The position numbers were made by a program, and so were the translations under genes. The notes under the pieces are model-generated. The model searched no databases, was not told the origin of the DNA, and worked only from the letters and a program-made list of their open reading frames with translations. A DNA stretch of 63,192 nucleotides from Candidatus Poribacteria bacterium (GTDB lineage Bacteria > Poribacteria > WGA-4E > WGA-3G): positions 1 to 63,192 of the forward strand of contig JAPPBX010000110.1 in NCBI GenBank assembly GCA_026702755.1, in the 5' to 3' direction. Shown here one piece after another: positions 16,895 through 25,648 of the stretch; within the stretch, counting starts at the first letter, position 1; each line of letters begins with the position of its first letter.

Positions 16895-17030
16895 GTTGGC
16901 ACTGCTGAAGGTGATGATGCCGATGTTAAGTCTGAATAATCTTCAAAGGTGTCCCTTGTTGCCTCGGCTATCTGGATGTGACTATGAATAGGTTGATTGA
17001 TTCGGAGCAAGTTGAAAAAAGTGGGTGAGG

Positions 17031-17324
17031 ATGTTGAGGAATGTTATTCGCACTTGCATTGGGTGCCGTCAGAAGTTTCCACAGAAAACATTGATTCGAT
17101 TCGTGTGTCAGCAGGACAAAGAATTGCAAATTGACTGTCGAAAACGGTTACATGGGCGTGGGGTTTACGTTTGCCTTTCTCAAGCCTGCATTCAGAAAGC
17201 GTTTAAGTCTCCCAGACGGATTAATTCTTTATTACGTGTGCAGCTGACGAATAAGGTTATAATGCGGTTTGAACAGGTGCTTCTTCAATGGACCCAGCAA
17301 TCCGCACGCACAACAGAAGAGTAA
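17031..17324 (+). CDS. rnpM: YlxR/RnpM RNA-binding protein
   Basis: A 97-aa YlxR-family protein with the diagnostic RTCIGCRQKFPQKTLIRFV near the N-terminus and HGRGVYVCLSQACIQKA in the middle, which supplies the second cysteine pair. In Bacillus this protein binds RNase P RNA and modulates its activity, hence the symbol. Its place between nusA and infB is the classic one, although the L7Ae-like ylxQ gene that often accompanies it is missing. The ATG at 17031 is preferred; an in-frame GTG at 17025 is the alternative. It lies 12 bp before infB. Confidence 0.85.
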   Translation: MLRNVIRTCIGCRQKFPQKTLIRFVCQQDKELQIDCRKRLHGRGVYVCLSQACIQKAFKSPRRINSLLRVQLTNKVIMRFEQVLLQWTQQSARTTEE

Positions 17325-17336
17325 GGAGGAATTACT

Positions 17337-19376
17337 ATGAGGGAATCCGCACAAGAGCGGCAGAGGTCCCCTAAAGGTGACCGTAAAGAAAATAAAAGCC
17401 GGAATATACGGGTTTATGAATTAGCAAAGCAATACGACTTAACAAACAAAGAGTTGATCGCACTGCTTGAAGAGCATGGTGTTCGTGTTAAGAGTGGTAT
17501 GAGTGGTCTTGATCCAGATACTGTCGCGCTTATTGAGTCGGAGTTGGTTGATGACCTCGTGGAGGACACTGTCTCTACAACCGAAGATTCCGTTGAAGAT
17601 ATCTCAAAGCCAGAAACTGACATGACCGATGGTTTGCAGATCCCGGAGGGGACAACTGTCGCTGATCTTGCTGCATCGCTTGAATTACAACCTTCAGCAT
17701 TGATTATGCAACTTATGAAGTTAAAGGTGATAGCGAATATCAACCAACGGCTTGATTACGATACACTTGTAATGCTTGGGGATCACTTGAAGTTTGAAGC
17801 AGTTAAATTGAAAACACTTGAAGAAGAACTGTTAATCGATACACCAGATGCCCCGGAATCTTTACAACCTCGTGCTCCAGTTGTTACAATTATGGGCCAC
17901 GTTGACCACGGTAAAACTTCTCTTCTGGATTCTATTCGTCAATCAAATATCAGTGAGTCTGAAGCGGGGAATATAACGCAGCATATCGGTGCTTATCACG
18001 TAACGTTGGAAAATGGAAGTGTTGTTTTTTTAGATACGCCCGGACACGCGGCTTTTACCGCGATGCGAGCACGTGGCGCACAAGTGACCGATATTGTGGT
18101 ACTGATTGTCGCTGCTGATGACGGGGTTATGCCTCAGACAATTGAAGCGATCAGTCACGCAAAAGCTGCTAAGGTTCCAATCGTGGTCGCTATTAATAAA
18201 ATAGATGTCCCCGGTGCCCGACCAGACTATGTCAAACAGCAATTGGCAGAGCAGGAACTCGTTCCAGAAGAATGGGGCGGACAAACAATTTGTGTTGAAA
18301 CCTCCGCAACGGAAGGGACAGGCATTGACTTTTTGCTTGAAATGCTTCTTCTGGAAGCGGCTTTACTTGAACTCAAGGCGAACCCGAATAAACCAGCACG
18401 AGGTATTGTTATTGAGGCACAGGTTGATAAAGGACGTGGTGCTGTTTCGACCGTCCTCGTCCAGTCTGGGACATTGAGGGTTGGCGATGTGTTTGTTTCA
18501 GGTAGGTACTCTGGAAAAGTTAGGGCAATGATGGATGATCACGGGAAGCGGATGAAGGAAGCCGCTCCCTCGTGTCCTGTTGAGGTACTCGGTTTTACCG
18601 GCGTGCCAGAAGCTGGCGACAGATTCTATGTCGTTGAGTCCGATAAGGATGCCCGTGCAATCAGTGAAACTCGCCAAGACCAGTACCGCAATGAGCAGCT
18701 TGGCGCAAACAGCCACGTCAGTCTGGAAAACTTGTTCCAACAGATTCAGGAAGGTGAGATTAAAGAGTTAAACGTTGTTCTTAAAGGTGATGTGCAGGGT
18801 TCTGTGCAAGCAGTTGCCTCGTCACTGCTTGAGTTAAGTACGGATGAAGTTAAAATCAACATTATTCATCAAGCAGTCGGCGGAATTACCGAAACCGACA
18901 TTTTGCTCGCTTCCGCATCTGATGCTATTGTTGTCGGTTTCAACGTTCATCCTACCACAGAAGCAGTGCAAGCTAAGGAAACCGAGGGAATTGATGTTCG
19001 GACCTACAACGTTATTTATAACCTCATTTCCTATATCCATTCTGCTATGGAGGGCTTGCTTGATCCTGAGGTGCGGGAAGTCGTTATCGGACGGGCAGAG
19101 GTGCGTGAGCTGTTTAGAGTGCCACGTCTCGGTTTAGTTGCTGGTAGTTACGTCAATTGGGGGCGGATTTCCTATAACCAACCCCTCCGTATCCTTCGCG
19201 ATAATAGATTGATTCACGAAGGCAAAGTCAATTCGCTCCGACGGTTCAAGGACAATGTAAACGAGGTACAAGCGAATTATGAATGCGGGATCGGTATTGA
19301 GACATTTGACGATCTACAGATTGGTGATGTGCTTGAGTGTTATGTTCACGAGCAGGTGGCACGCTCACTTTCGTAG
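17337..19376 (+). CDS. infB: Translation initiation factor IF-2
   Basis: A 679-aa IF-2 GTPase that places initiator tRNA on the 30S subunit and promotes subunit joining. It carries two short IF2_N-like modules (about residues 22-60, [20 protein letters not shown]; about 100-155). The GTPase domain follows with G1 GHVDHGKT at 187-194, then DTPGHAAF and NKID. Domains II, III and the C-terminal fMet-tRNA-binding domain complete it (ending [17 protein letters not shown]). The N-terminal extension is short compared with E. coli. A perfect-looking AAGGAGG ribosome site precedes the ATG. Highly confident. Confidence 0.96.
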   Translation: MRESAQERQRSPKGDRKENKSRNIRVYELAKQYDLTNKELIALLEEHGVRVKSGMSGLDPDTVALIESELVDDLVEDTVSTTEDSVEDISKPETDMTDGLQIPEGTTVADLAASLELQPSALIMQLMKLKVIANINQRLDYDTLVMLGDHLKFEAVKLKTLEEELLIDTPDAPESLQPRAPVVTIMGHVDHGKTSLLDSIRQSNISESEAGNITQHIGAYHVTLENGSVVFLDTPGHAAFTAMRARGAQVTDIVVLIVAADDGVMPQTIEAISHAKAAKVPIVVAINKIDVPGARPDYVKQQLAEQELVPEEWGGQTICVETSATEGTGIDFLLEMLLLEAALLELKANPNKPARGIVIEAQVDKGRGAVSTVLVQSGTLRVGDVFVSGRYSGKVRAMMDDHGKRMKEAAPSCPVEVLGFTGVPEAGDRFYVVESDKDARAISETRQDQYRNEQLGANSHVSLENLFQQIQEGEIKELNVVLKGDVQGSVQAVASSLLELSTDEVKINIIHQAVGGITETDILLASASDAIVVGFNVHPTTEAVQAKETEGIDVRTYNVIYNLISYIHSAMEGLLDPEVREVVIGRAEVRELFRVPRLGLVAGSYVNWGRISYNQPLRILRDNRLIHEGKVNSLRRFKDNVNEVQANYECGIGIETFDDLQIGDVLECYVHEQVARSLS

Positions 19377-19483
19377 ACTGTCTTTGTTTATTTGATAGCC
19401 TGTTGTCATAGCAGGTGCCGTTAATTTAAATTTTAAACGCCATAAAAGCGCGCCTACAATTAATTAACTGATTAACATTTTCT

Positions 19484-19768
19484 ATGCACATCGGTGTTTG
19501 TAAAATCCGTCTCCGTATCCCGGATAGCCACTCGTTGAAAGCGAAACGCCGGGTTGTAAAAAGCCTTATCGCGAAGCTCAAAAATCGTTTCAATATTGCT
19601 ATTGCCGAAGTTGAAGCGTTGGACGCACATCAAGTCGCGATATTAGCCGCCGTTTCAGTTTCCAATGACGTAGTGCATCTTAATAAAATTATCTCACATG
19701 TTGTCGCTTTCGTTGAGGCAAATATAGATGCTGAGTTAGTGGATTACGAAACGGAATTTTTCTTTTAA
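19484..19768 (+). CDS. ylxP: YlxP-like DUF503 protein
   Basis: A 94-aa DUF503 protein. The family core is visible as IPDSHSLKAKRRVVKSLIAK and the alternating beta/alpha pattern that follows. YlxP is encoded between infB and rbfA in many bacteria; it has been suggested to help ribosome biogenesis but its role is not settled. A 107-bp gap separates it from infB and 39 bp from rbfA. No strong ribosome site is seen upstream of the ATG. Confidence 0.82.
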   Translation: MHIGVCKIRLRIPDSHSLKAKRRVVKSLIAKLKNRFNIAIAEVEALDAHQVAILAAVSVSNDVVHLNKIISHVVAFVEANIDAELVDYETEFFF

Positions 19769-19807
19769 TAAGTTCTCCCAGAACTTGCTGCTAAAGATAG
19801 GAACATC

Positions 19808-20167
19808 ATGATAGATAATAGAAGGCAAGATCGAGTCGGAGCCCTCATCCAACGAGAGTTAAGCGAGATTATCCAACGTTCTGTCAAAGATCCGCGTATC
19901 ACATTTTGTACTGTTACGCAGGCTTCTGTATCACCGGATCTAAAATATGTAGATGTAAAAGTCAGTGTTATCGGCGATGAGGCGCAGAAAAGTGAAACAC
20001 TCGCTGGGCTAAAGAGTGCAGCGGGGTTTCTTCGACGCGAAATCGGGAACCGCCTGACGCTGCGCTATTCGCCTGAGCTTCGGTTTGCTATAGATGAATC
20101 CGCTGACTACCTCTTTAAAATAGATGGACTCCTCAAGTCTGTTAAGTCCGAGGACGAAACAACCTAA
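19808..20167 (+). CDS. rbfA: Ribosome-binding factor A
   Basis: A 119-aa RbfA with a single KH-like fold. Key stretches are RVGALIQRELSEIIQ, KDPRITFCTVTQASVSPDLK and LTLRYSPELRFAIDESADYL. It binds the 30S subunit late in maturation, near the 16S 5' helix, and helps cold adaptation. The ATG at 19808 gives the normal length. It precedes nrnA by 20 bp in the conserved cluster. Confidence 0.92.
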   Translation: MIDNRRQDRVGALIQRELSEIIQRSVKDPRITFCTVTQASVSPDLKYVDVKVSVIGDEAQKSETLAGLKSAAGFLRREIGNRLTLRYSPELRFAIDESADYLFKIDGLLKSVKSEDETT

Positions 20168-20187
20168 AACCATGCAGCGGACATTTC

Positions 20188-21219
20188 ATGGACACCCAAC
20201 AGATGGTTGATATGCAGAACTATAGCACTCTTTGTAATTTATTTGACCGGTATCATAACTTCGCGCTCTCGACACATATTAACCCTGATGGCGATGCAAT
20301 CGGTTCCGAACTGGGTCTTTACTTGTTTCTCACGGGACTCGGAAAGTCTGTTAAAATGTTTAATACAGACGCGGTGCCCGCTAATTATAGATTTCTCCCG
20401 TTTTGGGATAGTATTGAGAGCACCCATTCTGTTGGAAGCTATTGTCCAGAGGTGTTGATCGTATTGGATGCCAGCACACTTGAGCGAATCGGCAAAGCAC
20501 TGTCCAAAACCTTGCTGCCTACACACTGCCTCATTAACATTGACCATCACGCCACCGCAGAGACGTTCGGCGATATCAACCTCATTGTGCCCTCTGCCTC
20601 TTCCACCTCAGAGATTGTTTACAAACTCATTAAATACCATCAGACCCCAATAGACAAAGCGTGCGCGCTTTGTCTCTATACAGGGTTGATGTTTGATACT
20701 GGCTGTTTTCGCCATAGTAATACCACAGCCGAGACACATCAAATTGCCGCGGAATTAATTGAAATAGGCGGGTTCGCTCCAGATGAGGTCTATCGAAACG
20801 TCTATGAGCATGTCCCTGTTGCGAAGATACACCTCTTGAGTGAAGTCCTCCGCACATTGGAAGTGACGGATGATGGGAAGATAGCATCGGTGTATGTAAC
20901 ACAGACAATGTTTCGCAAAACTGGAACGACTGCTGACGCTGTCGAGGGTATTGTAAATCAAATTCAAGCGATTGCCGGTGTTGAAGTGGCACTCTGCGCG
21001 TCTGAAATGATGGATCGAAGTACGAAAGTAAGTCTGCGGAGTCAGGGGTGTGTTGATGTCAGTCAACTCGCTGCAGAGTTCGAGGGTGGAGGGCATGCGC
21101 GCGCCGCTGGCTGTCGCATTACTATGCCTTACCTCTTGGCGATTGCTGCCCTTATTCAAGCTGCACAACGCTATATCCATCCAAGTCACGCGGAACAAGC
21201 TGATTGCCAGAAGGATTGA
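20188..21219 (+). CDS. nrnA: DHH/DHHA1 nanoRNase / pAp phosphatase NrnA
   Basis: A 343-aa DHH-superfamily phosphoesterase. The metal-binding motifs are HINPDGDAIGSELGL, a following Asp in VLDAS, NIDHHATAETF (the DHH motif), and FDTGCFRHSNTTAETH. The C-terminal DHHA1 domain carries the substrate-binding GGGHARAAGC. NrnA degrades 2-5 nt RNAs and dephosphorylates pAp. It sits in the standard position after rbfA. In most genomes truB follows; here ribF follows instead, six bases after this stop (or overlapping if a TTG start is used). Confidence 0.92.
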   Translation: MDTQQMVDMQNYSTLCNLFDRYHNFALSTHINPDGDAIGSELGLYLFLTGLGKSVKMFNTDAVPANYRFLPFWDSIESTHSVGSYCPEVLIVLDASTLERIGKALSKTLLPTHCLINIDHHATAETFGDINLIVPSASSTSEIVYKLIKYHQTPIDKACALCLYTGLMFDTGCFRHSNTTAETHQIAAELIEIGGFAPDEVYRNVYEHVPVAKIHLLSEVLRTLEVTDDGKIASVYVTQTMFRKTGTTADAVEGIVNQIQAIAGVEVALCASEMMDRSTKVSLRSQGCVDVSQLAAEFEGGGHARAAGCRITMPYLLAIAALIQAAQRYIHPSHAEQADCQKD

Positions 21220-21224
21220 ACGCC

Positions 21225-22196
21225 GTGGAAAACGCCTGTAGTAGGAGCGATCTACAGGTCGCAACTACAATTTATAGTTTAGACGACATAGTTGAATTCG
21301 GCAGAGAAACCGTTGTTACTTTTGGTGTGTTTGATGGCATCCATGTTGGTCACCAAGCGGTTATTAACACCCTTCTTCAGCGGGCTGCGCAAGATAAGTT
21401 AATGAGCGTATTGGTTGGTTTCTACCCCCATCCGCTTGCCTTCCTTGCCCCAGAACGATGTCCCCCCGTTCTGACGCCTCTCTCTAAACGCGTTGAAGTC
21501 CTTCAACAGTTTCGCATTGACAAAATCATCATGCTTAGTTTTGATGCCCAAATTGCATCGATGTCTCCCGAATTCTTTGTGGAGCGGGTACTCTTAGAGA
21601 AATGCCGAGCCAGACATGTCGTCGTGGGGTATGCTTGTCAGTTTGGTAAAGACCGCGCCGGCAATGCGGAACGGTTAGCCGAGCTGAGTCGAGCGTATCC
21701 GTTCAATGTTTCCATTGTTCCTCCTACCGAAGTAAATGGGGCACCTGTTCATAGTACCCGTATCCGCGAAGCACTCGCGCGAGGGGATCTTAAGTGCAGT
21801 TCTCAGTTATTGGGGCGTCTCTATTCCTTAATGGGTAATGTTGTTCGCGGCGATGGGCGTGGCAGAACAATTGGATTTCCGACTGCCAATATAGACTTTC
21901 AGAATCAAGTCTGTCCTCCTAATGGTGTTTATGCTATCCGGGCAAAGTTAGAGGAACGATTGTTAGACGGCGTATTGAATGTCGGGACCCGCCCTACATT
22001 TAACGGCAGAGATGTTCAGGTAGAAGGACACTTCTTTAATTTTGATGAAATGATTTATGACGAACCTATAGAAATATTTTTCGTAGAGAAAATTAGAAGT
22101 GAGCGGAAGTTTCCGAATCCAGAACTTTTGATTCAACAGATACAACGCGACATTGCAAATGCTGTGGACATTCTTTCGGTGTCTACCTCTTTGTAG
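21225..22196 (+). CDS. ribF: Bifunctional riboflavin kinase/FAD synthetase RibF
   Basis: A 323-aa enzyme making FMN and FAD. The N-terminal FAD-synthetase domain has VVTFGVFDGIHVGHQAVI with the nucleotide-binding GxxDGxHxGH motif, and VPPTEVNGAPVHSTRIREAL. The C-terminal kinase domain has GNVVRGDGRGRTIGFPTANI and LNVGTRPTF. Homologues usually begin only a few residues before the segment IYSLDDIV. Here the only in-frame starts are GTG 21225 (chosen, with AGAAGG upstream) and TTG 21204. The first ~15 residues are thus translated from a palindromic repeat at 21235-21268. Confidence 0.9.
   Translation: MENACSRSDLQVATTIYSLDDIVEFGRETVVTFGVFDGIHVGHQAVINTLLQRAAQDKLMSVLVGFYPHPLAFLAPERCPPVLTPLSKRVEVLQQFRIDKIIMLSFDAQIASMSPEFFVERVLLEKCRARHVVVGYACQFGKDRAGNAERLAELSRAYPFNVSIVPPTEVNGAPVHSTRIREALARGDLKCSSQLLGRLYSLMGNVVRGDGRGRTIGFPTANIDFQNQVCPPNGVYAIRAKLEERLLDGVLNVGTRPTFNGRDVQVEGHFFNFDEMIYDEPIEIFFVEKIRSERKFPNPELLIQQIQRDIANAVDILSVSTSL
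21235..21268 (+). repeat. Palindromic repeat at the nrnA-ribF junction, read into ribF
   Basis: CCTGTAG (21235-21241) pairs with CTACAGG (21252-21258). Alternatively GTAG..GCGA (21241-21250) pairs with TCGC..CTAC (21259-21268). It resembles a REP-like intergenic element and forms part of the coding sequence for the RibF N-terminus. Confidence 0.5.
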
Positions 22197-22242
22197 GAAC
22201 TACCCTTTAAATCTAAATACTACTTGGCGACGTGAGTTTAAT

Positions 22243-22271
22243 TTGAATTTTGGGTTGATTTGTGGTATTAT
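22243..22271 (+). promoter_or_regulatory. Sigma-70-type promoter for rpsO-pnp
   Basis: TTGAAT (22243-22248) and TATTAT (22266-22271) are 17 bp apart. The predicted start near 22278 gives rpsO a leader of about 155 nt. It allows rpsO and pnp to be transcribed apart from the upstream cluster. Confidence 0.6.
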
Positions 22272-22282
22272 ATATGTATCAA

Positions 22283-22417
22283 ATGTCGGGAAAATGGAAG
22301 CGATGTCCTGAATGTGGCTTAGCCTCCTTCTCATGCAGTGTTGTAGAATTTCGTTTATGGGATTATTTTCTCGAGTTTCGCAAGTTTCTAAACCTTGCTG
22401 TTAGTTGTACAACTTAA
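22283..22417 (+). CDS. Possible 44-residue leader ORF with a CPEC motif ahead of rpsO
   Basis: An open frame beginning MSGKWKRCPECGLASFSC runs to a TAA at 22415-22417. That stop overlaps the first bases of the rpsO ribosome-binding site (TAAAGGAGG). The ATG lies only about 5 nt from the predicted transcription start, so it would be translated leaderless. An in-frame ATG at 22274 falls before that start. No family is recognised. It may be chance; its attraction is the exact position of the stop on the rpsO ribosome site. Confidence 0.2.
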   Translation: MSGKWKRCPECGLASFSCSVVEFRLWDYFLEFRKFLNLAVSCTT

Positions 22418-22432
22418 AGGAGGTGAACGCAA

Positions 22433-22711
22433 TTGGCAATTGATGCAGCAGAGAAGAAGGAATTGATCCAACAGTACCAGATACACCAACAAGACACCGG
22501 TTCCCCGGAGGCTCAAGTGGCAATTTTGACTGCGCGTATTCAACAGTTAACTGAACACTTTCAGACGCACCGGAAAGACTACCATTCGCGTCATGGACTT
22601 TACCGACTCGTTGGCAAACAGCGCCGCCTGTTACGGTACCTTTACAAAAAAGACGTTACGCGCTATTACCGTTTAATTAATGAACTCGGAATTCGTGACA
22701 CTATTGGATAG
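22433..22711 (+). CDS. rpsO: 30S ribosomal protein S15
   Basis: A 92-aa S15 with the family signatures [40 protein letters not shown] and [20 protein letters not shown]. It binds the central domain of 16S rRNA early in assembly. The start is a TTG, decided by the near-perfect AAAGGAGGTGA ribosome site 8 bp upstream and by the family N-terminus ([11 protein letters not shown]). It is paired with pnp as in many bacteria. Confidence 0.95.
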   Translation: MAIDAAEKKELIQQYQIHQQDTGSPEAQVAILTARIQQLTEHFQTHRKDYHSRHGLYRLVGKQRRLLRYLYKKDVTRYYRLINELGIRDTIG

Positions 22712-22732
22712 AGGAGCAGTTAGATTTTGTAC

Positions 22733-22762
22733 TGGCACCAATCCAGTTTCTGTTTGGTGTCA
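22733..22762 (+). promoter_or_regulatory. Stem-loop in the rpsO-pnp gap
   Basis: TGGCACCAA (22733-22741) pairs with TTGGTGTCA (22754-22762) with one G-U wobble and a 12-nt loop. In E. coli a hairpin in the pnp leader is cut by RNase III and is needed for pnp autoregulation. This one is in the equivalent place, but that function is inference. Confidence 0.4.
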
Positions 22763-22766
22763 AGCG

Positions 22767-22806
22767 GAAGATGAATAGACGCTAGCTATTCTTCAACCGT
22801 CTTTTT
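22767..22806 (+). terminator. Weak terminator-like hairpin before pnp
   Basis: GAATAG (22773-22778) pairs with CTATTC (22786-22791) and can be extended with a bulge by flanking GAAG/CTTC. The run CTTTTT follows at 22801-22806. It may cause partial termination between rpsO and pnp. Pairing is imperfect. Confidence 0.3.
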
Positions 22807-22863
22807 AGTGTTCATATTTAGTGACACGGCGAAAAAAATGGAAATATAGGAGTAGCATATAGA

Positions 22864-25197
22864 ATGAAAGTTGAAATGCAACTTGGGAGCGAGAAGTTAT
22901 CAATTGAGACCGGAAAAGTTGCGAAACAGGCAGACGGTGCCGTTTGGGTACAATACGGTGGAACGGTTGTCTTAGTCACGGTGGTAGCCGATGATGGCGA
23001 TCATGACCTCGATTTCTTTCCGTTAACAGTAGATTATCGCGAGAGGGCTTACGCTACAGGACGTATACCGACAGTCTATGGTAGACGCGAACCACGTCCC
23101 GGAACATCAGAACAGTTGGTGGCTCGTTTAATAGACCACTGCATCCGTCCCCTCTTTCCAAAAGACTTTAAGGCTGAAGTCCAAATTTTATGTAACGTGT
23201 TTTCATCCGATGGCATTCATCCCGCGGATGTTCCGGCTCTTATTGGGACATCTGCCGCATTATCAATTTCTGATATACCCTTTAACGGACCTGTAGCTGC
23301 CGTTACTGTTGGAAAAGTTGAAGACCAGTTAATCATCAATCCAAGCTACGAAGAGTTACATGCCTCTGCGATGGAGTTGTTCGTCAGCGGTAAAGCAGAC
23401 GCTGTAATGTCTGTTGAAGGCGGTGGGCATGAAATTCCTGAAGATGAAGTCATTGATACAATTATCACCGCCCACGAACAGATAAAAGAAATTATAAAAC
23501 TTCAAGAAGGGCTAGCTGCGGGGTGCAGTAACACAAAACGAGACTATGCATCCAAGAGTGTTGAATCCGACCTCAGTAGCCGTGTCCGACATCTCGCTAC
23601 GTCACGCATTCGAGAATCTATCGGGATGGCAGATAAGAAAGTGCGTGAAGATTATCTTGAACAGGTACAAGAAGAGGTCCTCTCCGAAATCCTTGAGGAT
23701 ATGCCTGAAGAGGTCGATCCGAACGCGACAAAAGATACTATCTCTATCTTGAGTGAAATTGAAAAAGAAGAGATGCGTGAAGCGATTCTTACCCAAGGGA
23801 AACGTGTTGATGGTCGCGGTGTAACCGACATTCGTTCCATTTCGGGAGAAGTCGGGTTGCTCCCGCATACCCACGGTTCCTCCCTATTTAGCAGAGGGCA
23901 GACACAGGCACTCTGTGTAACAACACTCGGCACATCTGGCGACGAAGACGTACAACGTGGGCTTGATGGCGAGGCAAGGCGTGCCTTCTTCCTACACTAT
24001 AACTTCCCTCCGTTCAGCACTGGTGAGGTCAAACGTATGATGGGACCCGGGCGTCGAGAAATAGGACACGGTGCGCTTGCAGAAAAGGCACTTGAACCGG
24101 TTATCCCAAATAAAGACGAATTTCACTACACCATCCGAATCGTCTCTGAAATTTTGGAATCCAATGCATCATCTTCAATGGCAACCGTTTGTGGTGCAAC
24201 TCTCGCACTATTAGATGCGGGGGTCCCCATTAAAAGACCTGTGGCTGGGATTGGTGTCGGTCTTATCAAGGAAGGTGAGCAGGAAGCGATCCTGACCGAT
24301 ATGCTCGGTACCGAAGATTTTCTCGGCGATATGGACTTCAAGGTCGCTGGGACTAGTGACGGTGTCACTGCCATACAGATGGATATCAAGATTGAAGGTG
24401 TCACACCTGAGTTGATGCGCCGTGCGATTCATCAGGCAAAAGAGGCACGTTTGTCGGTCATTGAACAGATGAACGCGGTCATCGCTGAGCCGCGTGCAGA
24501 ACTTTCACCTTACGCGCCGCGAATTTACTCTCTCCAAATTGCACAGCAGAAAATCAAGGACCTCATTGGACCGCGTGGTAAAACTGTGCAAGGTATTCAG
24601 GAAGAGACAAGCACAACTATCAACATTGAAGATGATGGCACTGTGGAAATCGCCGCAACGAGCGCGGAAGATGTCAAACGTGCAGAGGAAAAAATTCGGG
24701 CGATCACTGCTATGCCTGAAATTGGCAAAGAGTACACTGGTAAAGTCGTCCGAACTGCACCTTTCGGAGCGTTTGTGGAGATATTGCCGGGTAAGGATGG
24801 ACTTGTTCATATTTCGCAGATGGGCGACGGATATGTCCGCCGCGCTGAGGACGTTATGCAGGTTGGCGACGAAGTCACCGTCCGTATCCTTACGATTGAC
24901 GAACAGGATCGCGTAGATCTAACGCTCGTTGCTGCAGGTGGCGTGCCGGTTGAGGAACTGAATATCGAGTCGTCGGATGAGGATCGCGAGTTCTCATCTG
25001 ATTGGAATGCTGGTAGAGACTCCCGCGAGGGTGGACGTTCTAACAACTACCGTGAGAATCGAGACTCGCGCGAATACCGTGACAGGCGTTCCAATGACTC
25101 CCGCGAACGGCGTGGAAATCGGTATGATCAACGAGATAATTCTCGCGATTTCCGTGATCGACGTTCACCACGGATTCCCAAAGGACGCTCTCGATAG
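22864..25197 (+). CDS. pnp: Polynucleotide phosphorylase with basic/acidic repeat tail
   Basis: A 777-aa PNPase, a 3'-5' phosphorolytic RNA exonuclease of the degradosome type. It has two RNase PH domains (about residues 1-220 and 305-545) joined by a helical linker. A KH domain follows (about 550-615, KIKDLIGPRGKTVQGIQEET), then an S1 domain (about 620-690, GKVVRTAPFGAFVEILPGKD). The final ~75 residues are almost entirely Arg, Asp, Ser, Asn, Glu and Tyr in degenerate repeats such as SREYRDRRSNDSRERRGN. This looks disordered and suited to RNA or partner binding. It is followed by a strong terminator at 25241-25275. Confidence 0.95.
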   Translation: MKVEMQLGSEKLSIETGKVAKQADGAVWVQYGGTVVLVTVVADDGDHDLDFFPLTVDYRERAYATGRIPTVYGRREPRPGTSEQLVARLIDHCIRPLFPKDFKAEVQILCNVFSSDGIHPADVPALIGTSAALSISDIPFNGPVAAVTVGKVEDQLIINPSYEELHASAMELFVSGKADAVMSVEGGGHEIPEDEVIDTIITAHEQIKEIIKLQEGLAAGCSNTKRDYASKSVESDLSSRVRHLATSRIRESIGMADKKVREDYLEQVQEEVLSEILEDMPEEVDPNATKDTISILSEIEKEEMREAILTQGKRVDGRGVTDIRSISGEVGLLPHTHGSSLFSRGQTQALCVTTLGTSGDEDVQRGLDGEARRAFFLHYNFPPFSTGEVKRMMGPGRREIGHGALAEKALEPVIPNKDEFHYTIRIVSEILESNASSSMATVCGATLALLDAGVPIKRPVAGIGVGLIKEGEQEAILTDMLGTEDFLGDMDFKVAGTSDGVTAIQMDIKIEGVTPELMRRAIHQAKEARLSVIEQMNAVIAEPRAELSPYAPRIYSLQIAQQKIKDLIGPRGKTVQGIQEETSTTINIEDDGTVEIAATSAEDVKRAEEKIRAITAMPEIGKEYTGKVVRTAPFGAFVEILPGKDGLVHISQMGDGYVRRAEDVMQVGDEVTVRILTIDEQDRVDLTLVAAGGVPVEELNIESSDEDREFSSDWNAGRDSREGGRSNNYRENRDSREYRDRRSNDSRERRGNRYDQRDNSRDFRDRRSPRIPKGRSR

Positions 25198-25240
25198 TAG
25201 GAACGCATCGTAACCAGCGATTTACAAAAGACATGAAATG

Positions 25241-25275
25241 GGGTGAAGGATAATTCCTTTGCCCTATTTTTATTT
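25241..25275 (+). terminator. Strong intrinsic terminator after pnp
   Basis: GGGTGAAGGA (25241-25250) pairs with TCCTTTGCCC (25255-25264) around the loop TAAT, with two G-U pairs. TATTTTTATTT follows. This is a textbook rho-independent terminator that closes the rimP-to-pnp cluster. Confidence 0.82.
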
Positions 25276-25434
25276 CGACTTACGCAAAATGAGCAGAAAA
25301 GGGACGCAAAAATGCTTTGCGGTGAAAGTATCTCGGTATTTTTAACCTCCTAAATCCGCTTTATCAGGGGACTTTATAGTAGAATCCGAAAATATGTTTA
25401 CAGTTCGTCTGGAAACAAACCCTCCACCGCTGCT

Positions 25435-25455
25435 GGCGAGGATTGTATCCTCGCC
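25435..25455. repeat. Perfect 9-bp palindrome with 3-nt loop
   Basis: GGCGAGGAT (25435-25443) and ATCCTCGCC (25447-25455) flank TGT. There is no U-run. It resembles the other short GC-rich palindromes in this window and is probably a dispersed REP-like element. Confidence 0.6.
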
Positions 25456-25522
25456 CTTGTGTTGGTGTATAAATCATTACGGGTTTTACTATAAAAGGAA
25501 ATGCGTAAGTCCTATTAAAATT

Positions 25523-25551
25523 TTGCATGTTATCTGTTTTTGTGCTATAAT
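25523..25551 (+). promoter_or_regulatory. Sigma-70-type promoter for the 25.6-kb gene group
   Basis: TTGCAT (25523-25528) and TATAAT (25546-25551) are separated by 17 bp. Transcription would start near 25558, about 90 nt before the small membrane protein gene. Confidence 0.62.
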
Positions 25552-25648
25552 TTTGAATATTGAGAAGTCAGCGAATCTCTAATAAAAGTAGTAGGGCGAA
25601 CCTCTATGAATAAAGTAAAATATACCAGTGAAATGAGGAGTTAAACTG

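Larger units (their letters stand above)
25198..25648. other. 451-bp gap between pnp and a small membrane protein gene
   Basis: It contains the pnp terminator, a perfect palindrome and a promoter, all listed separately. A 62-codon plus-strand frame at 25394-25582 has no recognisable family and crosses the palindrome and promoter, so it is not called as a gene. Confidence 0.6.

Noticed and set aside
16240-17010. 256-codon minus-strand frame over the nusA tail
   Set aside because: Ser/Thr-rich translation is the mirror image of the acidic NusA tail; not a gene.
25394-25582. 62-codon frame between pnp and the small membrane protein
   Set aside because: It crosses a perfect palindrome and a promoter and matches no family.
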